Below, one piece after another: positions 43,669 through 53,576 of a stretch of DNA of 64,000 nt; the stretch's first letter is position 1; each line of letters begins with the position of its first letter. The stretch is from Bacillota bacterium (GTDB lineage Bacteria; Bacillota; Clostridia; Lachnospirales; Lachnospiraceae), in the NCBI GenBank assembly GCA_023415635.1, contig JAEZJV010000068.1, positions 129,900 to 193,899 on the forward strand, given 5' to 3'. Position numbers and translations under genes: made by a program. A model generated the notes under the pieces. The model was given only the letters and a program-made list of their open reading frames with translations, ran no database searches and was not told the origin of the DNA.

Positions 43669-43854
43669 TTTCTTCACCTTTCTTATCTGCTGGTATTTGG
43701 ATTTGAAATATCTTCTTTACGTATCGAGCCTCGTTCTGATTTAGATAAACATCTATAAAACAGATTATATCACCATTTAAAATAGGAATAAAATGTTTTT
43801 TCTTTCTATTATCCAATAAATTGGTAACTATATAAAACTACATTTCTTTTGCAT

Positions 43855-43894
43855 AAAAAACCTCTAGACTGATCATTTCATATCAGTCTAGAGG
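43855..43894 (-). terminator. Terminator of the PadR/DUF4097 operon
   Basis: CCTCTAGACTGAT (43861-43873) and ATCAGTCTAGAGG (43882-43894): perfect 13-bp stem, 8-nt loop, TTTTTT on the minus strand. Confidence 0.9.
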
Positions 43895-43942
43895 TTAAAT
43901 ACTTAAATTTTGAATGTTCTGGCTGTTGATGAACTATAGAGA

Positions 43943-45697
43943 TTAATCGGTTAAGCGGATAGCACCGCTTACGGTTCTAACCATCAATTCACTTCCCTGG
44001 TTCCCGTAGGTGTAAGTTCCGGATCTTAAGTTACTCAGAAGCATATCCTGGTATTTTATATTCAACACACCCGAAGTTGTTTTTGTATCAACACGATATC
44101 CGTTGCCATTATTATTCAAACCGACTTTAATATTGCCACTGGTGCTGTTTGACTCCAATACAATATCTCCTTCACTTTTTACATCCACATTACCGGACTT
44201 TGAACTGGCATGACAACGTTTTACATTGACATTAAGGCTAATATTCCCGCTGATACTGCCAACTACCAAGCCCTCGCCACTGACTTTCTGAATATAGATT
44301 TTGCCGCTGATACAGCTAGCATCTGTATTATTCATATTCATTTCATCGATATCGATATCACCGCTGGTACTCCTGAGCTTACATTCACTTACCTTCACCT
44401 GATGCAATTCAATATCACCGCTTATGGAACTATGATCTATAATATCTGCCACAATGTTTTTTACTTCTATATCACCGCTGCTGCTTTTCATTGACAGGAA
44501 TTTTACATCAACGCCTTCTGCTTTGATATCACCGCTCATAGTGCCTGCATTCAATTTGACGCTATTCACATTCTCTAATTGAATATTTCCACTGGAGCAC
44601 TTTATCCGTGCATCTGTTGACATTACCTGTTTGAGAGAAATCTCACCGCTTGCTGCTCCCACGATAATTCTCTCTGCCTTTATGTCAAACAGCTTGATAT
44701 CTCCACTTGAAGTTTTTACTTCCACATCATTCATTGACTCGGGCAATTCCACTTGGATGCGCATAGAGTTATGATTAAAATGAAACAGAAATACGGTCTT
44801 CCCGACCCTGCGGATTCCAGCATAAATTGTATTTCCCTCTTTATAGCTATAGAATTCAAAATACTGCTTCTGGCGCTCATTTCCGTTATTAACATAATTG
44901 ATATTAACTTTTTGATTTGAGGATTTTACTACCGTAACATCAGCACACTCACCATTTATAACAAGATTTAAGCCAGCGCCGGTTTTCTTATTCTTGGTCT
45001 CCTCATTGCTTTCGTCAGAAGTATTCATTTGCTCCGCGTTCTGATCCACGGCTTCCTTCCTATCATCCATGTCAGCATCCTCAGGGGTGGTATTCAGACC
45101 CTCCGAGGCTTCTTCCTTTCCTCGATTATCCCCTCCAAAATCATAACTTACGTTACTCTTTTCTTCATCCTCAGGCTCTTCACCAACCTCATAGCTCTTT
45201 GATACATTTTCTGAAGAACCCTCAGCATCTCTATGATTGAAATCGAATGAATTCTTTAGGTAGGTATCAGTAAAATTATTAATGGAAGAGGTTGCTTGCT
45301 CCAGAGTATTTTTTATTGTATGTCCAAGCTCAATCACATCAATTTTACTGATTGCTTCACCTGCAGAATCCAGTGCACTGTTGATTGCACCACCGATCTT
45401 TTCACCATCGAGATTGGGAATATTAAACCAACGCTCACTTGATTTTGAATCACTAGAGTTCGACTGGTCTTCCTCCTTCTTATCCTTTGTGTTGCTATCG
45501 GCTTGATAAACCTCTTTGATTTCATTAACCAGGTCATTGATTGAACCCAGCTCCTCACAGATTTGTTCTTCACTTTTACCCTTCATAATACCGACTTGAA
45601 AATGTTCTTCATAATCAGATACGATTTCTTCCATAATACTTTCTTCTGTATCCTTTAGTGCTTCTTTTAAAGCATTCAAATATTCTATTTTATTCAT
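43943..45697 (-). CDS. HAAS-domain protein with DUF4097 beta-repeat region
   Basis: 584 aa. Residues 1-60 are a HAAS/DUF1700-like helical domain (NKIEYLNALKEAL, DYEEHF). An acidic low-complexity linker (60-250) follows. Residues about 280-584 carry roughly thirteen SGDI/SGNI-type turns spaced 18-20 residues apart, a right-handed beta-helix-like DUF4097 fold. No membrane helix is apparent, which is unusual because many HAAS proteins are membrane-bound. The ATG at 45697 lies six bases after AGGAGG. It follows a PadR gene by 10 bp, a typical pairing. Confidence 0.85.
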   Translation of the reverse strand: MNKIEYLNALKEALKDTEESIMEEIVSDYEEHFQVGIMKGKSEEQICEELGSINDLVNEIKEVYQADSNTKDKKEEDQSNSSDSKSSERWFNIPNLDGEKIGGAINSALDSAGEAISKIDVIELGHTIKNTLEQATSSINNFTDTYLKNSFDFNHRDAEGSSENVSKSYEVGEEPEDEEKSNVSYDFGGDNRGKEEASEGLNTTPEDADMDDRKEAVDQNAEQMNTSDESNEETKNKKTGAGLNLVINGECADVTVVKSSNQKVNINYVNNGNERQKQYFEFYSYKEGNTIYAGIRRVGKTVFLFHFNHNSMRIQVELPESMNDVEVKTSSGDIKLFDIKAERIIVGAASGEISLKQVMSTDARIKCSSGNIQLENVNSVKLNAGTMSGDIKAEGVDVKFLSMKSSSGDIEVKNIVADIIDHSSISGDIELHQVKVSECKLRSTSGDIDIDEMNMNNTDASCISGKIYIQKVSGEGLVVGSISGNISLNVNVKRCHASSKSGNVDVKSEGDIVLESNSTSGNIKVGLNNNGNGYRVDTKTTSGVLNIKYQDMLLSNLRSGTYTYGNQGSELMVRTVSGAIRLTD

Positions 45698-45707
45698 AAC
45701 CATCCTC

Positions 45708-46013
45708 CTATTCTAAAATATTCTGAACTACAGCCACAAAGTCTAACCATTCTTTTTTCAGGGAAGTCTGATATATTCGCCCCTGATCCGTTAAGTGGTA
45801 ATATTTTCTGGCAGGTCCTTCACCGGACTCCACTAAATAGGTTTCAACATAGGCATCGTCTTTTAACCGTTTTAGTATAAGATATAATGTACCTGTTGAA
45901 ATAACCATCTGCTTTGAAATAGTATCTGTCAATTCATAACCATATCGATCCGCTTCCACCAATTTCGAAAGTACACATAATTCCAGGACTCCCTTTTTAA
46001 ATTGTGCATTCAT
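45708..46013 (-). CDS. PadR-family transcription regulator
   Basis: 101 aa short PadR winged-helix protein: the DNA-binding part includes YGYELTDTISKQM and STGTLYLILKRL, and the wing ends GPARKYYHLT. It is probably autoregulatory and controls the HAAS/DUF4097 gene. The ATG at 46013 follows AAAGGAG; an ATG six codons earlier is less favoured. A palindrome in the upstream region may be its operator. Confidence 0.92.
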   Translation of the reverse strand: MNAQFKKGVLELCVLSKLVEADRYGYELTDTISKQMVISTGTLYLILKRLKDDAYVETYLVESGEGPARKYYHLTDQGRIYQTSLKKEWLDFVAVVQNILE

Positions 46014-46100
46014 CTGCTTACTCCTTTCCATCTGATAGGGATTTGTTTATCCATCCTTGTTACTAACTATCATTGCATTATATTTTATCACTTACTATTA

Positions 46101-46114
46101 TATATTGCAATATA
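46101..46114. promoter_or_regulatory. Palindrome in the padR/xpaC divergent region
   Basis: TATATTGCAATATA is a perfect 14-bp palindrome about 90 bp upstream of padR and 200 bp upstream of the XpaC-like gene. Position fits a PadR operator; the sequence itself is not a known consensus. Confidence 0.35.
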
Positions 46115-46313
46115 GTAATTTATATTATATATTAATTATAATGTATTTTTAATAAAAAGTCGGTGAAAGTGGCGAACTATTCCGCTTATAACGAAATGTT
46201 AAGTTTATTAGTATTTATTTCACAGAATCTTACTATATTTTAATTTGTCAATTCATTTACAATAAGTTATAATGATATCAGTTATTTTGAAATGCTTGGG
46301 TGGAGGAAATACC

Positions 46314-47693
46314 ATGAATAGAAGAATAGGTGACGAAATCAAGGATATTGTGCAAAATGCAATCAATACGAAAGATTTTCGTCAATTAAATAAAGATATC
46401 TCGGATACCGTGAATGGTGCTTTGGATGAAGTGCATAAATCACTTTTCAATTCGGGCAACCGTCAGAACTGGCGCAAGCCTGATATTGATATCCACGTGA
46501 ATGGTCCTCAGGATAACAATAACAGTACACGTGCAGACAACTTCACCAACCGTTATGGACAGGCTTATCATCGCAATCGTAACGAGAAACGTAATTATCG
46601 TAGTTATAATAACCAGAGACAAGACTTCTCCTATTCTGCCGGAGCCAATCAAAACACAACGAAACAACAGGCACCGGCTGTACGGACTCAGCCATTTCCG
46701 GTTGTGCCGGTGGGTAATGTCGCCGGAATTCTATTAACTGTTTTTGGTAGTATTGGTTTCGGAATTACCGGTCTTGCCATTGTTGCTTTATGTATCATAG
46801 GCCAAATAACCGCCCAGATCGCTTTCTTTGGAACCATTGCACTTTATATACTGCCATTATTCTTTATCAACCTGATCTTGTTTTATCAAGGCTCGCGGTT
46901 TAGGAAAAGAATAAGAAGATTTAGAAGATATATCGGAATCTTTCAAAATCAGGGTTATTATACCTTGAAGGAATTATCTGATCGTTTGAATAAGAGTAAG
47001 AAATCCATTATAAAGGAACTTCGAAAAATGATTTCAATCGGTATGTTTCCTGAGGGACACATCGATAAGCAGGAGACCTGTATTATATTAAATCATGAAT
47101 GTTATCAGAAATATCTGGAGCTGCAACAGAATGAGTTCCGGAGGAAAATGGGTACACTGGAGGAAAATGCAAACCATTCAAGAGACCAGCTAGACTCTCC
47201 TGCTTCCTCCGCGACTGCTGCGGTGGATGAAGAGACGAGATCAGCTATTGAGAACGGACGCTCCTATATCCGTCAGATTAAGGAAGCAAATGATGCTATC
47301 CCCGGAGAAGCAATCTCTAAAAAGCTGATCTATCTTGAGGAACTCCTTAATAAGATTTTTAATCATATAGAACAACATCCGAATCAGCTTCCTCAGATAC
47401 AGCAGTTTATGAGTTACTATCTTCCGACCACGCTAAAATTAGTGAATGCATATAAGGATTTTGATAAAGAATCCATACAGGGTGAGAATATTACATCCGC
47501 TAAAAACGAAATTGATCTTACACTCGATACCATCAATCAGGCCTTCGAGAAATTATATGATAGTTTTTTCCTGAATGCTGCGATGGATATCTCCACTGAC
47601 ATATCGGTACTAGAGACTCTTCTTGCTCAGGAGGGACTGACTCAGAAGGATTTTAAAACAAATCAATCTATGGGAGGATTAACCAATGAATAA
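46314..47693 (+). CDS. XpaC-like protein (5-bromo-4-chloroindolyl phosphate hydrolysis family)
   Basis: 459 aa. An Asn/Arg-rich N-terminal part (1-130) is followed by two membrane helices (about 130-205) and a cytosolic helical domain of the XpaC type. It is the usual partner of TelA proteins; together they are tied to resistance to tellurite and cell-envelope agents. The ATG at 46314 follows GGAGG; an earlier in-frame ATG at 46272 has no site. Overlaps telA by 8 bp. Confidence 0.88.
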   Translation: MNRRIGDEIKDIVQNAINTKDFRQLNKDISDTVNGALDEVHKSLFNSGNRQNWRKPDIDIHVNGPQDNNNSTRADNFTNRYGQAYHRNRNEKRNYRSYNNQRQDFSYSAGANQNTTKQQAPAVRTQPFPVVPVGNVAGILLTVFGSIGFGITGLAIVALCIIGQITAQIAFFGTIALYILPLFFINLILFYQGSRFRKRIRRFRRYIGIFQNQGYYTLKELSDRLNKSKKSIIKELRKMISIGMFPEGHIDKQETCIILNHECYQKYLELQQNEFRRKMGTLEENANHSRDQLDSPASSATAAVDEETRSAIENGRSYIRQIKEANDAIPGEAISKKLIYLEELLNKIFNHIEQHPNQLPQIQQFMSYYLPTTLKLVNAYKDFDKESIQGENITSAKNEIDLTLDTINQAFEKLYDSFFLNAAMDISTDISVLETLLAQEGLTQKDFKTNQSMGGLTNE

Positions 47694-48855
47694 CGAAGTA
47701 CCCACATTAACCTTTGAACCTTTTGAAGAGGAGCTCCTTCAGCCCGGCGTATTGAAGACCTCTGACAGACCCGAGCTGCTTAAGACGCAAAATACCCAAC
47801 CCGAGGCTGTTGTATTTGATGAAAGCAGACTGTCACCGGAAGAGCAAAAAATGGTGACCGATTTTGCTAATTCAATAGATTTATCCAAATCTAATCTTGT
47901 TCTTCAATACGGGGTCGGTGCTCAGAAAAAGATTGCTGATTTTTCAGAATCCGCCTTAAACAATGTGAAAACCAAGGACTTGGGAGAGGTCGGTGAAATG
48001 CTCTCCGGCGTTGTGATAGAATTAAAGAACTTTGAAGCTGATGGCGAGGAAAAAGGCTTCTTTGGTTTATTCAAGAAGCAGTCCAATAAGCTATCCGCTA
48101 TGAAAGCAAAATATGATAAAGCAGAAGTAAATATCAATAAAATATGTAATGTGCTGGAAAACCATAAGATCCAATTACTAAAGGATATTGCTACAATGGA
48201 TAAAATGTATGAAATAAATAAAACTTATTTCAAAGAGTTATCCATGTATATCCTTGCTGGTAAAAAGAAATTAGCCAGTGTTCAAGCCGCGGAATTGCCA
48301 AAGCTCATTGAAAAATCGAATTTGACCAATCTTCCGGAGGATGCCCAGGCAGTGAATGATCTGGTAGCCTCCTGCAACCGCTTCGAGAAGAAAATTCATG
48401 ACTTGGAATTAACCAGAATGATATCGATACAAATGGCACCTCAGATTCGTCTTGTTCAGGAAAACGATTCCATGATGGTAGAGAAAGTTCAATCCACCAT
48501 CGTAAACACCATTCCTCTATGGAAAAGTCAGATGGTTCTTGCTCTTGGTGTCAATCATTCCGTACAGGCTGCTAAGGCACAAAGAGAAGTAACCAATATG
48601 ACAAATGAGCTCCTTAAGAAAAATGCTGAGACACTTAAAATGGCAACGATTGAAACTGCCAAGGAATCAGAACGCGGTATAGTTGATATTGAAACTCTTC
48701 GACTGACAAATGAGTCTTTAATATCTACTCTTGATGAAGTACTTCGCATCCAGAGTGAAGGCCGTCAAAAGAGAAAGGAAGCAGAATTGGAGCTGAACCG
48801 CATTGAAGGAGAATTGAAAACAAAGCTATTAGAAATGACCGGTGTAAGAGAATAA
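47686..48855 (+). CDS. TelA-family toxic anion resistance protein
   Basis: 389 aa, soluble, almost fully helical, with the TelA core from about residue 50: SPEEQKMVTDFANSID, then QYGVGAQKKIADFSE, and a C-terminal NVxLLKKNAETLK-like helix. Despite the family name its biochemical role is not settled. Start has GGAGG eight bases before ATG and overlaps the XpaC-like stop. A strong terminator follows. Confidence 0.92.
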   Translation: MNNEVPTLTFEPFEEELLQPGVLKTSDRPELLKTQNTQPEAVVFDESRLSPEEQKMVTDFANSIDLSKSNLVLQYGVGAQKKIADFSESALNNVKTKDLGEVGEMLSGVVIELKNFEADGEEKGFFGLFKKQSNKLSAMKAKYDKAEVNINKICNVLENHKIQLLKDIATMDKMYEINKTYFKELSMYILAGKKKLASVQAAELPKLIEKSNLTNLPEDAQAVNDLVASCNRFEKKIHDLELTRMISIQMAPQIRLVQENDSMMVEKVQSTIVNTIPLWKSQMVLALGVNHSVQAAKAQREVTNMTNELLKKNAETLKMATIETAKESERGIVDIETLRLTNESLISTLDEVLRIQSEGRQKRKEAELELNRIEGELKTKLLEMTGVRE

Positions 48856-48900
48856 TACTTTACCTTCGTCCTCTGAACAGGTGACACCGGATTGAGGTTA

Positions 48901-48940
48901 AAGCCCCCTGGATTTCTCAGTTGAGATCCAGGGGGCTTAT
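48901..48940 (+). terminator. Terminator of the xpaC-telA operon
   Basis: AAGCCCCCTGGAT (48901-48913) pairs perfectly with ATCCAGGGGGCTT (48926-48938); 13-bp GC-rich stem. U tract is short. Confidence 0.85.
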
Positions 48941-48991
48941 GTCTATTGGGTTAAAAGTATTGGTTCTAATAAATCACCTCACTATTGGCTC

Positions 48992-49020
48992 TTACAACGA
49001 ACCAATTAATCTATTATAAT
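48992..49020 (+). promoter_or_regulatory. Predicted promoter of the aldo/keto reductase gene
   Basis: TTACAA (48992-48997), 17-bp spacer, TATAAT (49015-49020), 38 bp upstream of the ATG. Confidence 0.6.
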
Positions 49021-49057
49021 CACATATAACAAATTATTTATATGGAGGAAAAATGAT

Positions 49058-50053
49058 ATGATCAATCGAACACTTGGTAAGTCAGGTATTGAAGTTAGTT
49101 CTCTGGGCTTAGGCTGTTGGCCGATTGGAGGACCGATGTATTCCAGCGACGGAACATTGGTTGGTTTTGATAACGTGAATGATGAAGAATCAGAAAGAGC
49201 TTTATTAACTGCATTGGACCTGGGTATAACATTATATGATACCTCCAGTGTATATGGCTGTGGTCATAGTGAACAACTTCTCGGAAAAGCTTTCTCCCAC
49301 CAAAGAGATAAGGTAGTCCTTGCAACAAAATTTGGTTCTATCTTTGATGAAGAGACAAGAACTTGTTTAGGTAATAGTGTAGCACCGGATTTTATCCGAC
49401 AATCCTGTGAGGATTCTTTAAGAAGACTAAATACGGATTATATAGATTTATTTCAATGCCATGAATGGTATGTACCCTTGGAGCAGGCAGGAAGTGTCTT
49501 TGAAACTCTGGATAAATTAAAAGAGGAAGGTAAAATCAGAGCGTATGGCTGGAGTACTGATCACCCTGACTTAATCAACTATTTTGTTAAGAACACCAAC
49601 GGCTGTGCGATCCAGCATCAATTCAACGTCTTCATTAATGCAGACGGGATTTTGGACACTTGTGAAGCATATGATATGGCAAGCATCAATCGCTCTCCAT
49701 TGGCAATGGGGCTGTTAAGCGGCAAATACTCCAGCACCTCTGAAGCCTTAGTTGGTGATATCCGTGCTAATAATATAGATTGGAATTTCTATTATAAGGA
49801 TGGTAAGGTTAATCCGATCCTCCTGGATCGATTGGCTCAAATCAGAGAAATACTAACTTCAGACGGAAGATCTTTGGTTCAAGGTGCACTTGGTTGGTTG
49901 TGGGCAAAAAGCAATCGGACCCTTCCGATACCGGGATTTAGAACCGTGAAGCAGGTAGAGGAGCTGGCAATGGCTATGACATTTGGTCCTCTTACGAATA
50001 ATCAGATTGAGCAGATTGATAGCATCATTGAGAAGATCTCAATAGTAGAATAA
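49058..50053 (+). CDS. Aldo/keto reductase
   Basis: 331 aa NADPH-dependent oxidoreductase with the TIM-barrel tetrad: Asp and Tyr in YDTSSVYG, Lys in ATKFGS and His in FQCHEW. Closest in form to YhdN/L-fucose-dehydrogenase-type AKRs. GGAGG precedes the ATG. It is followed after 84 bp by an MFS exporter, which may share the transcript. Confidence 0.93.
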   Translation: MINRTLGKSGIEVSSLGLGCWPIGGPMYSSDGTLVGFDNVNDEESERALLTALDLGITLYDTSSVYGCGHSEQLLGKAFSHQRDKVVLATKFGSIFDEETRTCLGNSVAPDFIRQSCEDSLRRLNTDYIDLFQCHEWYVPLEQAGSVFETLDKLKEEGKIRAYGWSTDHPDLINYFVKNTNGCAIQHQFNVFINADGILDTCEAYDMASINRSPLAMGLLSGKYSSTSEALVGDIRANNIDWNFYYKDGKVNPILLDRLAQIREILTSDGRSLVQGALGWLWAKSNRTLPIPGFRTVKQVEELAMAMTFGPLTNNQIEQIDSIIEKISIVE

Positions 50054-50137
50054 AATAACATTTAATCCTGGCAGACTCACATGCCGAGTGTGGACGTTTA
50101 GTTCTTCATCCACATAAATACGAGGAGGATTCTTCAA

Positions 50138-51343
50138 ATGAATAATGAACTTCAAACCAAATGGAAAAAACAGACCCTACTTTTTCTAATCAGTCAATGC
50201 ATCACTCTGTTTGGTTCTACTCTTGTGCAGATGGCAATTGTTTGGTATGTAACTATGCAAACATCATCTGGTGCATGGGTGGCTGCATTTACTATTTGTT
50301 CTTATCTGCCGCAGTTTCTTATTTCTTTTGTCGGTGGAGTGTGGGCTGATCGATACCAGCGAAAGAAATTGATTATTGGCGCAGATGCGGCGATTGCTGC
50401 TGCTACCCTGGTAATGATGTTAACTATGCCACAATTAACCGCTGAACCGGCTTTGTTAAGTGGATTACTTATCATGTCAATTATCCGTTCTCTAGGAGCA
50501 GGTATTCAAGCTCCGGCAGTGAATGCCGTTATACCACAGCTTGTACCGAAGGAACAATTAATGCGTTACAACGGTATCAATGCTACCATGCAATCCGTTG
50601 TCCAGTTTGCAGCTCCCGCTGCTGCCGGAGCTATTATATCTATTAGCTCATTGCGCTCTACAATGCTGGTGGATATTTTGACAGCAGTAATTGGGATGGG
50701 TATTCTATCTTCTATTTTGCTCCCGAAGCAGAATATTATTATGGAAAATACATCTGTCTATGCAGATATAAAATTGGGAATTAAGTATGCTTTTTCAGAT
50801 AAGTTGATTGGAAAGCTGCTCATTGTGTATGGATTATTTATTTTCCTGGCTGTTCCGGCGGGCTTCCTCGCCGGGCTTCTTGTGCGAAGGGTCTACGGTG
50901 ATACCTATTGGTATCTGAGTATGGTGGAAATAATAGGGTTTGCAGGAATGTTGGCAGGCGGTCTTGTTATGAGTATATGGGGTGGTTTCAAAAGTCGTGT
51001 CAAGACATTATTCTTAAGTCTAGTTGCCTTTGGTGCATTTGCCATGGGAATGGGAATTACCCAAAGCTTTATCCTATATCTAATTTACATGCTGCTTTAT
51101 GGTATCGCTATGACCATGGTACAGACATCAATTACGACGATGCTTCAAGAGAAAACAGAGGTTTCTATGCAAGGACGCATATTTGGTCTGCTCGGTTCTA
51201 TGTACTCTGGTTTTTTACCGATTGGAATGGCGATTTTTGGACCCTTGGCAGATGTTGTTCCGCTTCAATGGATTATGGTTTATTCAGGTGTTGCATTAAT
51301 TATTATTGCTATAATCACACATTACAAAATGAAATCCGTGTAA
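50138..51343 (+). CDS. MFS exporter, macrolide-efflux (MFS_3) type
   Basis: 401 aa, twelve membrane helices. The N-terminal SQCITLFGSTLVQMAIVWYV and the DRYQRKKLI loop between helices 2 and 3 are typical of Mef/MFS_3 exporters. The substrate is unknown; many such proteins are not resistance genes. GAGGAGG precedes the ATG. It ends at a bidirectional terminator. Confidence 0.92.
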   Translation: MNNELQTKWKKQTLLFLISQCITLFGSTLVQMAIVWYVTMQTSSGAWVAAFTICSYLPQFLISFVGGVWADRYQRKKLIIGADAAIAAATLVMMLTMPQLTAEPALLSGLLIMSIIRSLGAGIQAPAVNAVIPQLVPKEQLMRYNGINATMQSVVQFAAPAAAGAIISISSLRSTMLVDILTAVIGMGILSSILLPKQNIIMENTSVYADIKLGIKYAFSDKLIGKLLIVYGLFIFLAVPAGFLAGLLVRRVYGDTYWYLSMVEIIGFAGMLAGGLVMSIWGGFKSRVKTLFLSLVAFGAFAMGMGITQSFILYLIYMLLYGIAMTMVQTSITTMLQEKTEVSMQGRIFGLLGSMYSGFLPIGMAIFGPLADVVPLQWIMVYSGVALIIIAIITHYKMKSV

Positions 51344-51402
51344 TAAATATAACCGGTAAAAACAATACTAAAAATATAATCCATAACAGGATATGAATAG
51401 AA

Positions 51403-51437
51403 GAAGGGCGGTTAATCATTAAGATTCACCGCCCTTC
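51403..51437. terminator. Bidirectional terminator
   Basis: GAAGGGCGGTTAATC (51403-51417) and GATTCACCGCCCTTC (51423-51437), one mismatch in 15. It lies between convergent genes. Confidence 0.75.
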
Positions 51438-51507
51438 ATATAAGTCTATACGCTACCTGTTGCAGTCTATAAGCATGGTTTTTGACTAGCTCCTCCACGT
51501 TGAGTAT

Positions 51508-51975
51508 TTAATCCGCCTTCTTAAAAATTATGCAGGTTGTCTGATCCTGATAGTCGTAATTCTCCGATTTCATTTTATACAGATAGTCCTCAGCGTAGTA
51601 CTCGAGATCAAAGCTCCTATCTATTTTTAAGTTGTTCTGCTCAAGATATGCATTACATTCTTGAAACCATTTCGGTCCCAGCTCCTTAAGTTCAACTTCA
51701 AAACAGTAATATTCACCTTCTGTTCTTGTGAATCTATAATACTCCTTTCCCTCAAATGAAGTTACGGGCACTAAAGGGGTATAGCTAAAGCTATCAGCTT
51801 GAAAATCAGAATCCAAAGCCATAAACCTATCATTAACATCTCGATTTTGAATATCAGAATTTATAACATCTAATTGCAGCTTTCTGAAGTCTGTTTCGTC
51901 ATGCTTTTCGAAAAGTATCTTTGTCATAATTCCCATATACTTCTGTTCCTTAAGAAATAATAACTTACAATTCAT
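51508..51975 (-). CDS. GyrI-like/AraC effector-binding domain protein
   Basis: 155 aa. The pattern FMALDSDFQ, the aromatic YTPLVPVTSFEGKEYYRF region and the ending TCIIFKK suggest a stand-alone GyrI-like small-molecule-binding domain, as found in SbmC and in the effector half of AraC regulators. No DNA-binding domain is attached. Alone and convergent with the MFS gene. Family assignment is moderate. Confidence 0.6.
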   Translation of the reverse strand: MNCKLLFLKEQKYMGIMTKILFEKHDETDFRKLQLDVINSDIQNRDVNDRFMALDSDFQADSFSYTPLVPVTSFEGKEYYRFTRTEGEYYCFEVELKELGPKWFQECNAYLEQNNLKIDRSFDLEYYAEDYLYKMKSENYDYQDQTTCIIFKKAD

Positions 51976-52283
51976 ACCTTACTATTCTCCCCTCGATTTT
52001 GTTCATCTCACAGCACTGGCTGTAATTCGTATTATCATGAAGAAAAGACTTCACTCTGAGATAACTTTATTATTTTAAACAGTAATATAATGAGTGTATC
52101 CTTCTTAATCTGTCAACAGCATGTCATATTATAATTATTCTTAAGTAAACTTATCATTATTTGAAAAGCTTCTTATAAAACGGCTTTAGAGTGTTAATAT
52201 AGATGAGCTACTGATATAATAATATTCTCTAAATGCAAGGAAATCATGATGTATGGAGTATACGGTCTACTTTACTTATGTTT

Positions 52284-53576
52284 TTATTTCCTAATCTGTT
52301 GCAAGATATCAAATACTTCCTCCGGAGAAACACCTTTTATGCTGAGTTCCACCAGAATATCTTCATATAATACACTGAAACGCATCCTCTGCCCCGGCTC
52401 ATCACCTGAGTCTGAAATTTCATATGTCCGTGACTGAACCTCATCAAAAGTCAATTCATCAATCAGGAAAATCGGATTGTCTACTATTTCTCTTAATTCG
52501 TCAGGTACAGAATCTGCATGGGGAATTGGATAAAGTGTAAGGTCGTAATTCCTGGGATTGTCAGCAGAAGTGATACGAATTTTATCCTCATCCTCCAGTA
52601 GTGAAACATGCCAATTTATATATCCCATTCCTTTTGACCAATTAGCAAACAGTACATTCTCCTCTTGATTGATAAAGCGATGAGCATCCTCAAACACAAA
52701 ACCAAGAGGGATTTCAGATGGTAGATATGCACCAAAATCAACATCTGCACGGGCTTCATCAAGACTAAGTCGATCATCCCTCAGCTCTGGTACGACAGGA
52801 TGAAATACAGTAAGGTCGGCTACTCCTCCTTCAATCAGCAGACCGATAAGCTCTGATATCTCATTTTCAAGAGCTTCCTTATCTGCTTCTGTGCCACTAA
52901 GCTCTACGCAATATGCTACCTCCGAAAGCTTGAAGGTCGCAAAATAGATGATATTCTTAACCCCTTTACTATTCGGCTCTGTGGTAAATTTGCCTGCGGT
53001 AACTGTACAGCCAAGTACATCTGAACTTTTTGTTTCACTGTCAAATACATAATCGAGTACAACTTCACCTGGTGCAAGCTGGATATATGTTTCAAGTCCA
53101 GCAGCAGATATAGCATAGGCATCAATATTAAACAGGCTTGTGCCATTTTCGTTATTTTGAAAATTTGCCGTAGCCTTTATATTGTGTGTATCATTAAGCA
53201 CCGGAAATACGGCTTCAATTTCATTGTCAGTCATCTCCTGCCAAAAATGTCCCGAAATACTGATATCAGCTGCAGACTGACCCTCGGCCTTATTGAAATA
53301 CAGAGTATATTTATATGATGAATCGGGTGTTCCTGTGATCGAACCTGGTTCTGAGACAGGTGCGTTTTTACCCGGTGTCGGGGCTACATTATGCTGCGAT
53401 AACTTTGGTATTATGAAAACTCCAAGTAAAACCACTGCCAGATAAGCAAAGGCTGCGATATAACGTCTGATCATAATAGGCCGATACTTCGGTGTGACTT
53501 CGGTGCGTGACATGATTTTTTCATGTAATGTATTCGAAACCGATACTTTATCCATGTATTCGTTATATGCTTTCAT
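52284..53576 (-). CDS. Anti-sigma factor-like membrane protein
   Basis: 430 aa. A short cytosolic N terminus (1-35) binds sigma by inference; one membrane helix spans about 41-60 (AAFAYLAVVLLGVFIIP). The long extracellular part ends in a DUF4367-like region (LSLDEARADVDFGAYLPSEIP). The gene overlaps the ECF sigma gene by 14 bp, the usual layout for a sigma/anti-sigma pair. GGAGG supports the start. The signal sensed is unknown. Confidence 0.85.
   Translation of the reverse strand: MKAYNEYMDKVSVSNTLHEKIMSRTEVTPKYRPIMIRRYIAAFAYLAVVLLGVFIIPKLSQHNVAPTPGKNAPVSEPGSITGTPDSSYKYTLYFNKAEGQSAADISISGHFWQEMTDNEIEAVFPVLNDTHNIKATANFQNNENGTSLFNIDAYAISAAGLETYIQLAPGEVVLDYVFDSETKSSDVLGCTVTAGKFTTEPNSKGVKNIIYFATFKLSEVAYCVELSGTEADKEALENEISELIGLLIEGGVADLTVFHPVVPELRDDRLSLDEARADVDFGAYLPSEIPLGFVFEDAHRFINQEENVLFANWSKGMGYINWHVSLLEDEDKIRITSADNPRNYDLTLYPIPHADSVPDELREIVDNPIFLIDELTFDEVQSRTYEISDSGDEPGQRMRFSVLYEDILVELSIKGVSPEEVFDILQQIRK

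Noticed and set aside
50908..51396. Plus-strand 162-codon open frame overlapping the MFS gene
   Set aside because: It is the shifted frame of a hydrophobic coding sequence; composition (Trp, Cys, Tyr-rich) is typical of a shadow.
52246..52437. Plus-strand 63-codon frame with AAGGAAATC before ATGATG
   Set aside because: The start signal is tempting, but most of the frame is antisense to the coding end of the anti-sigma gene and has no domain.
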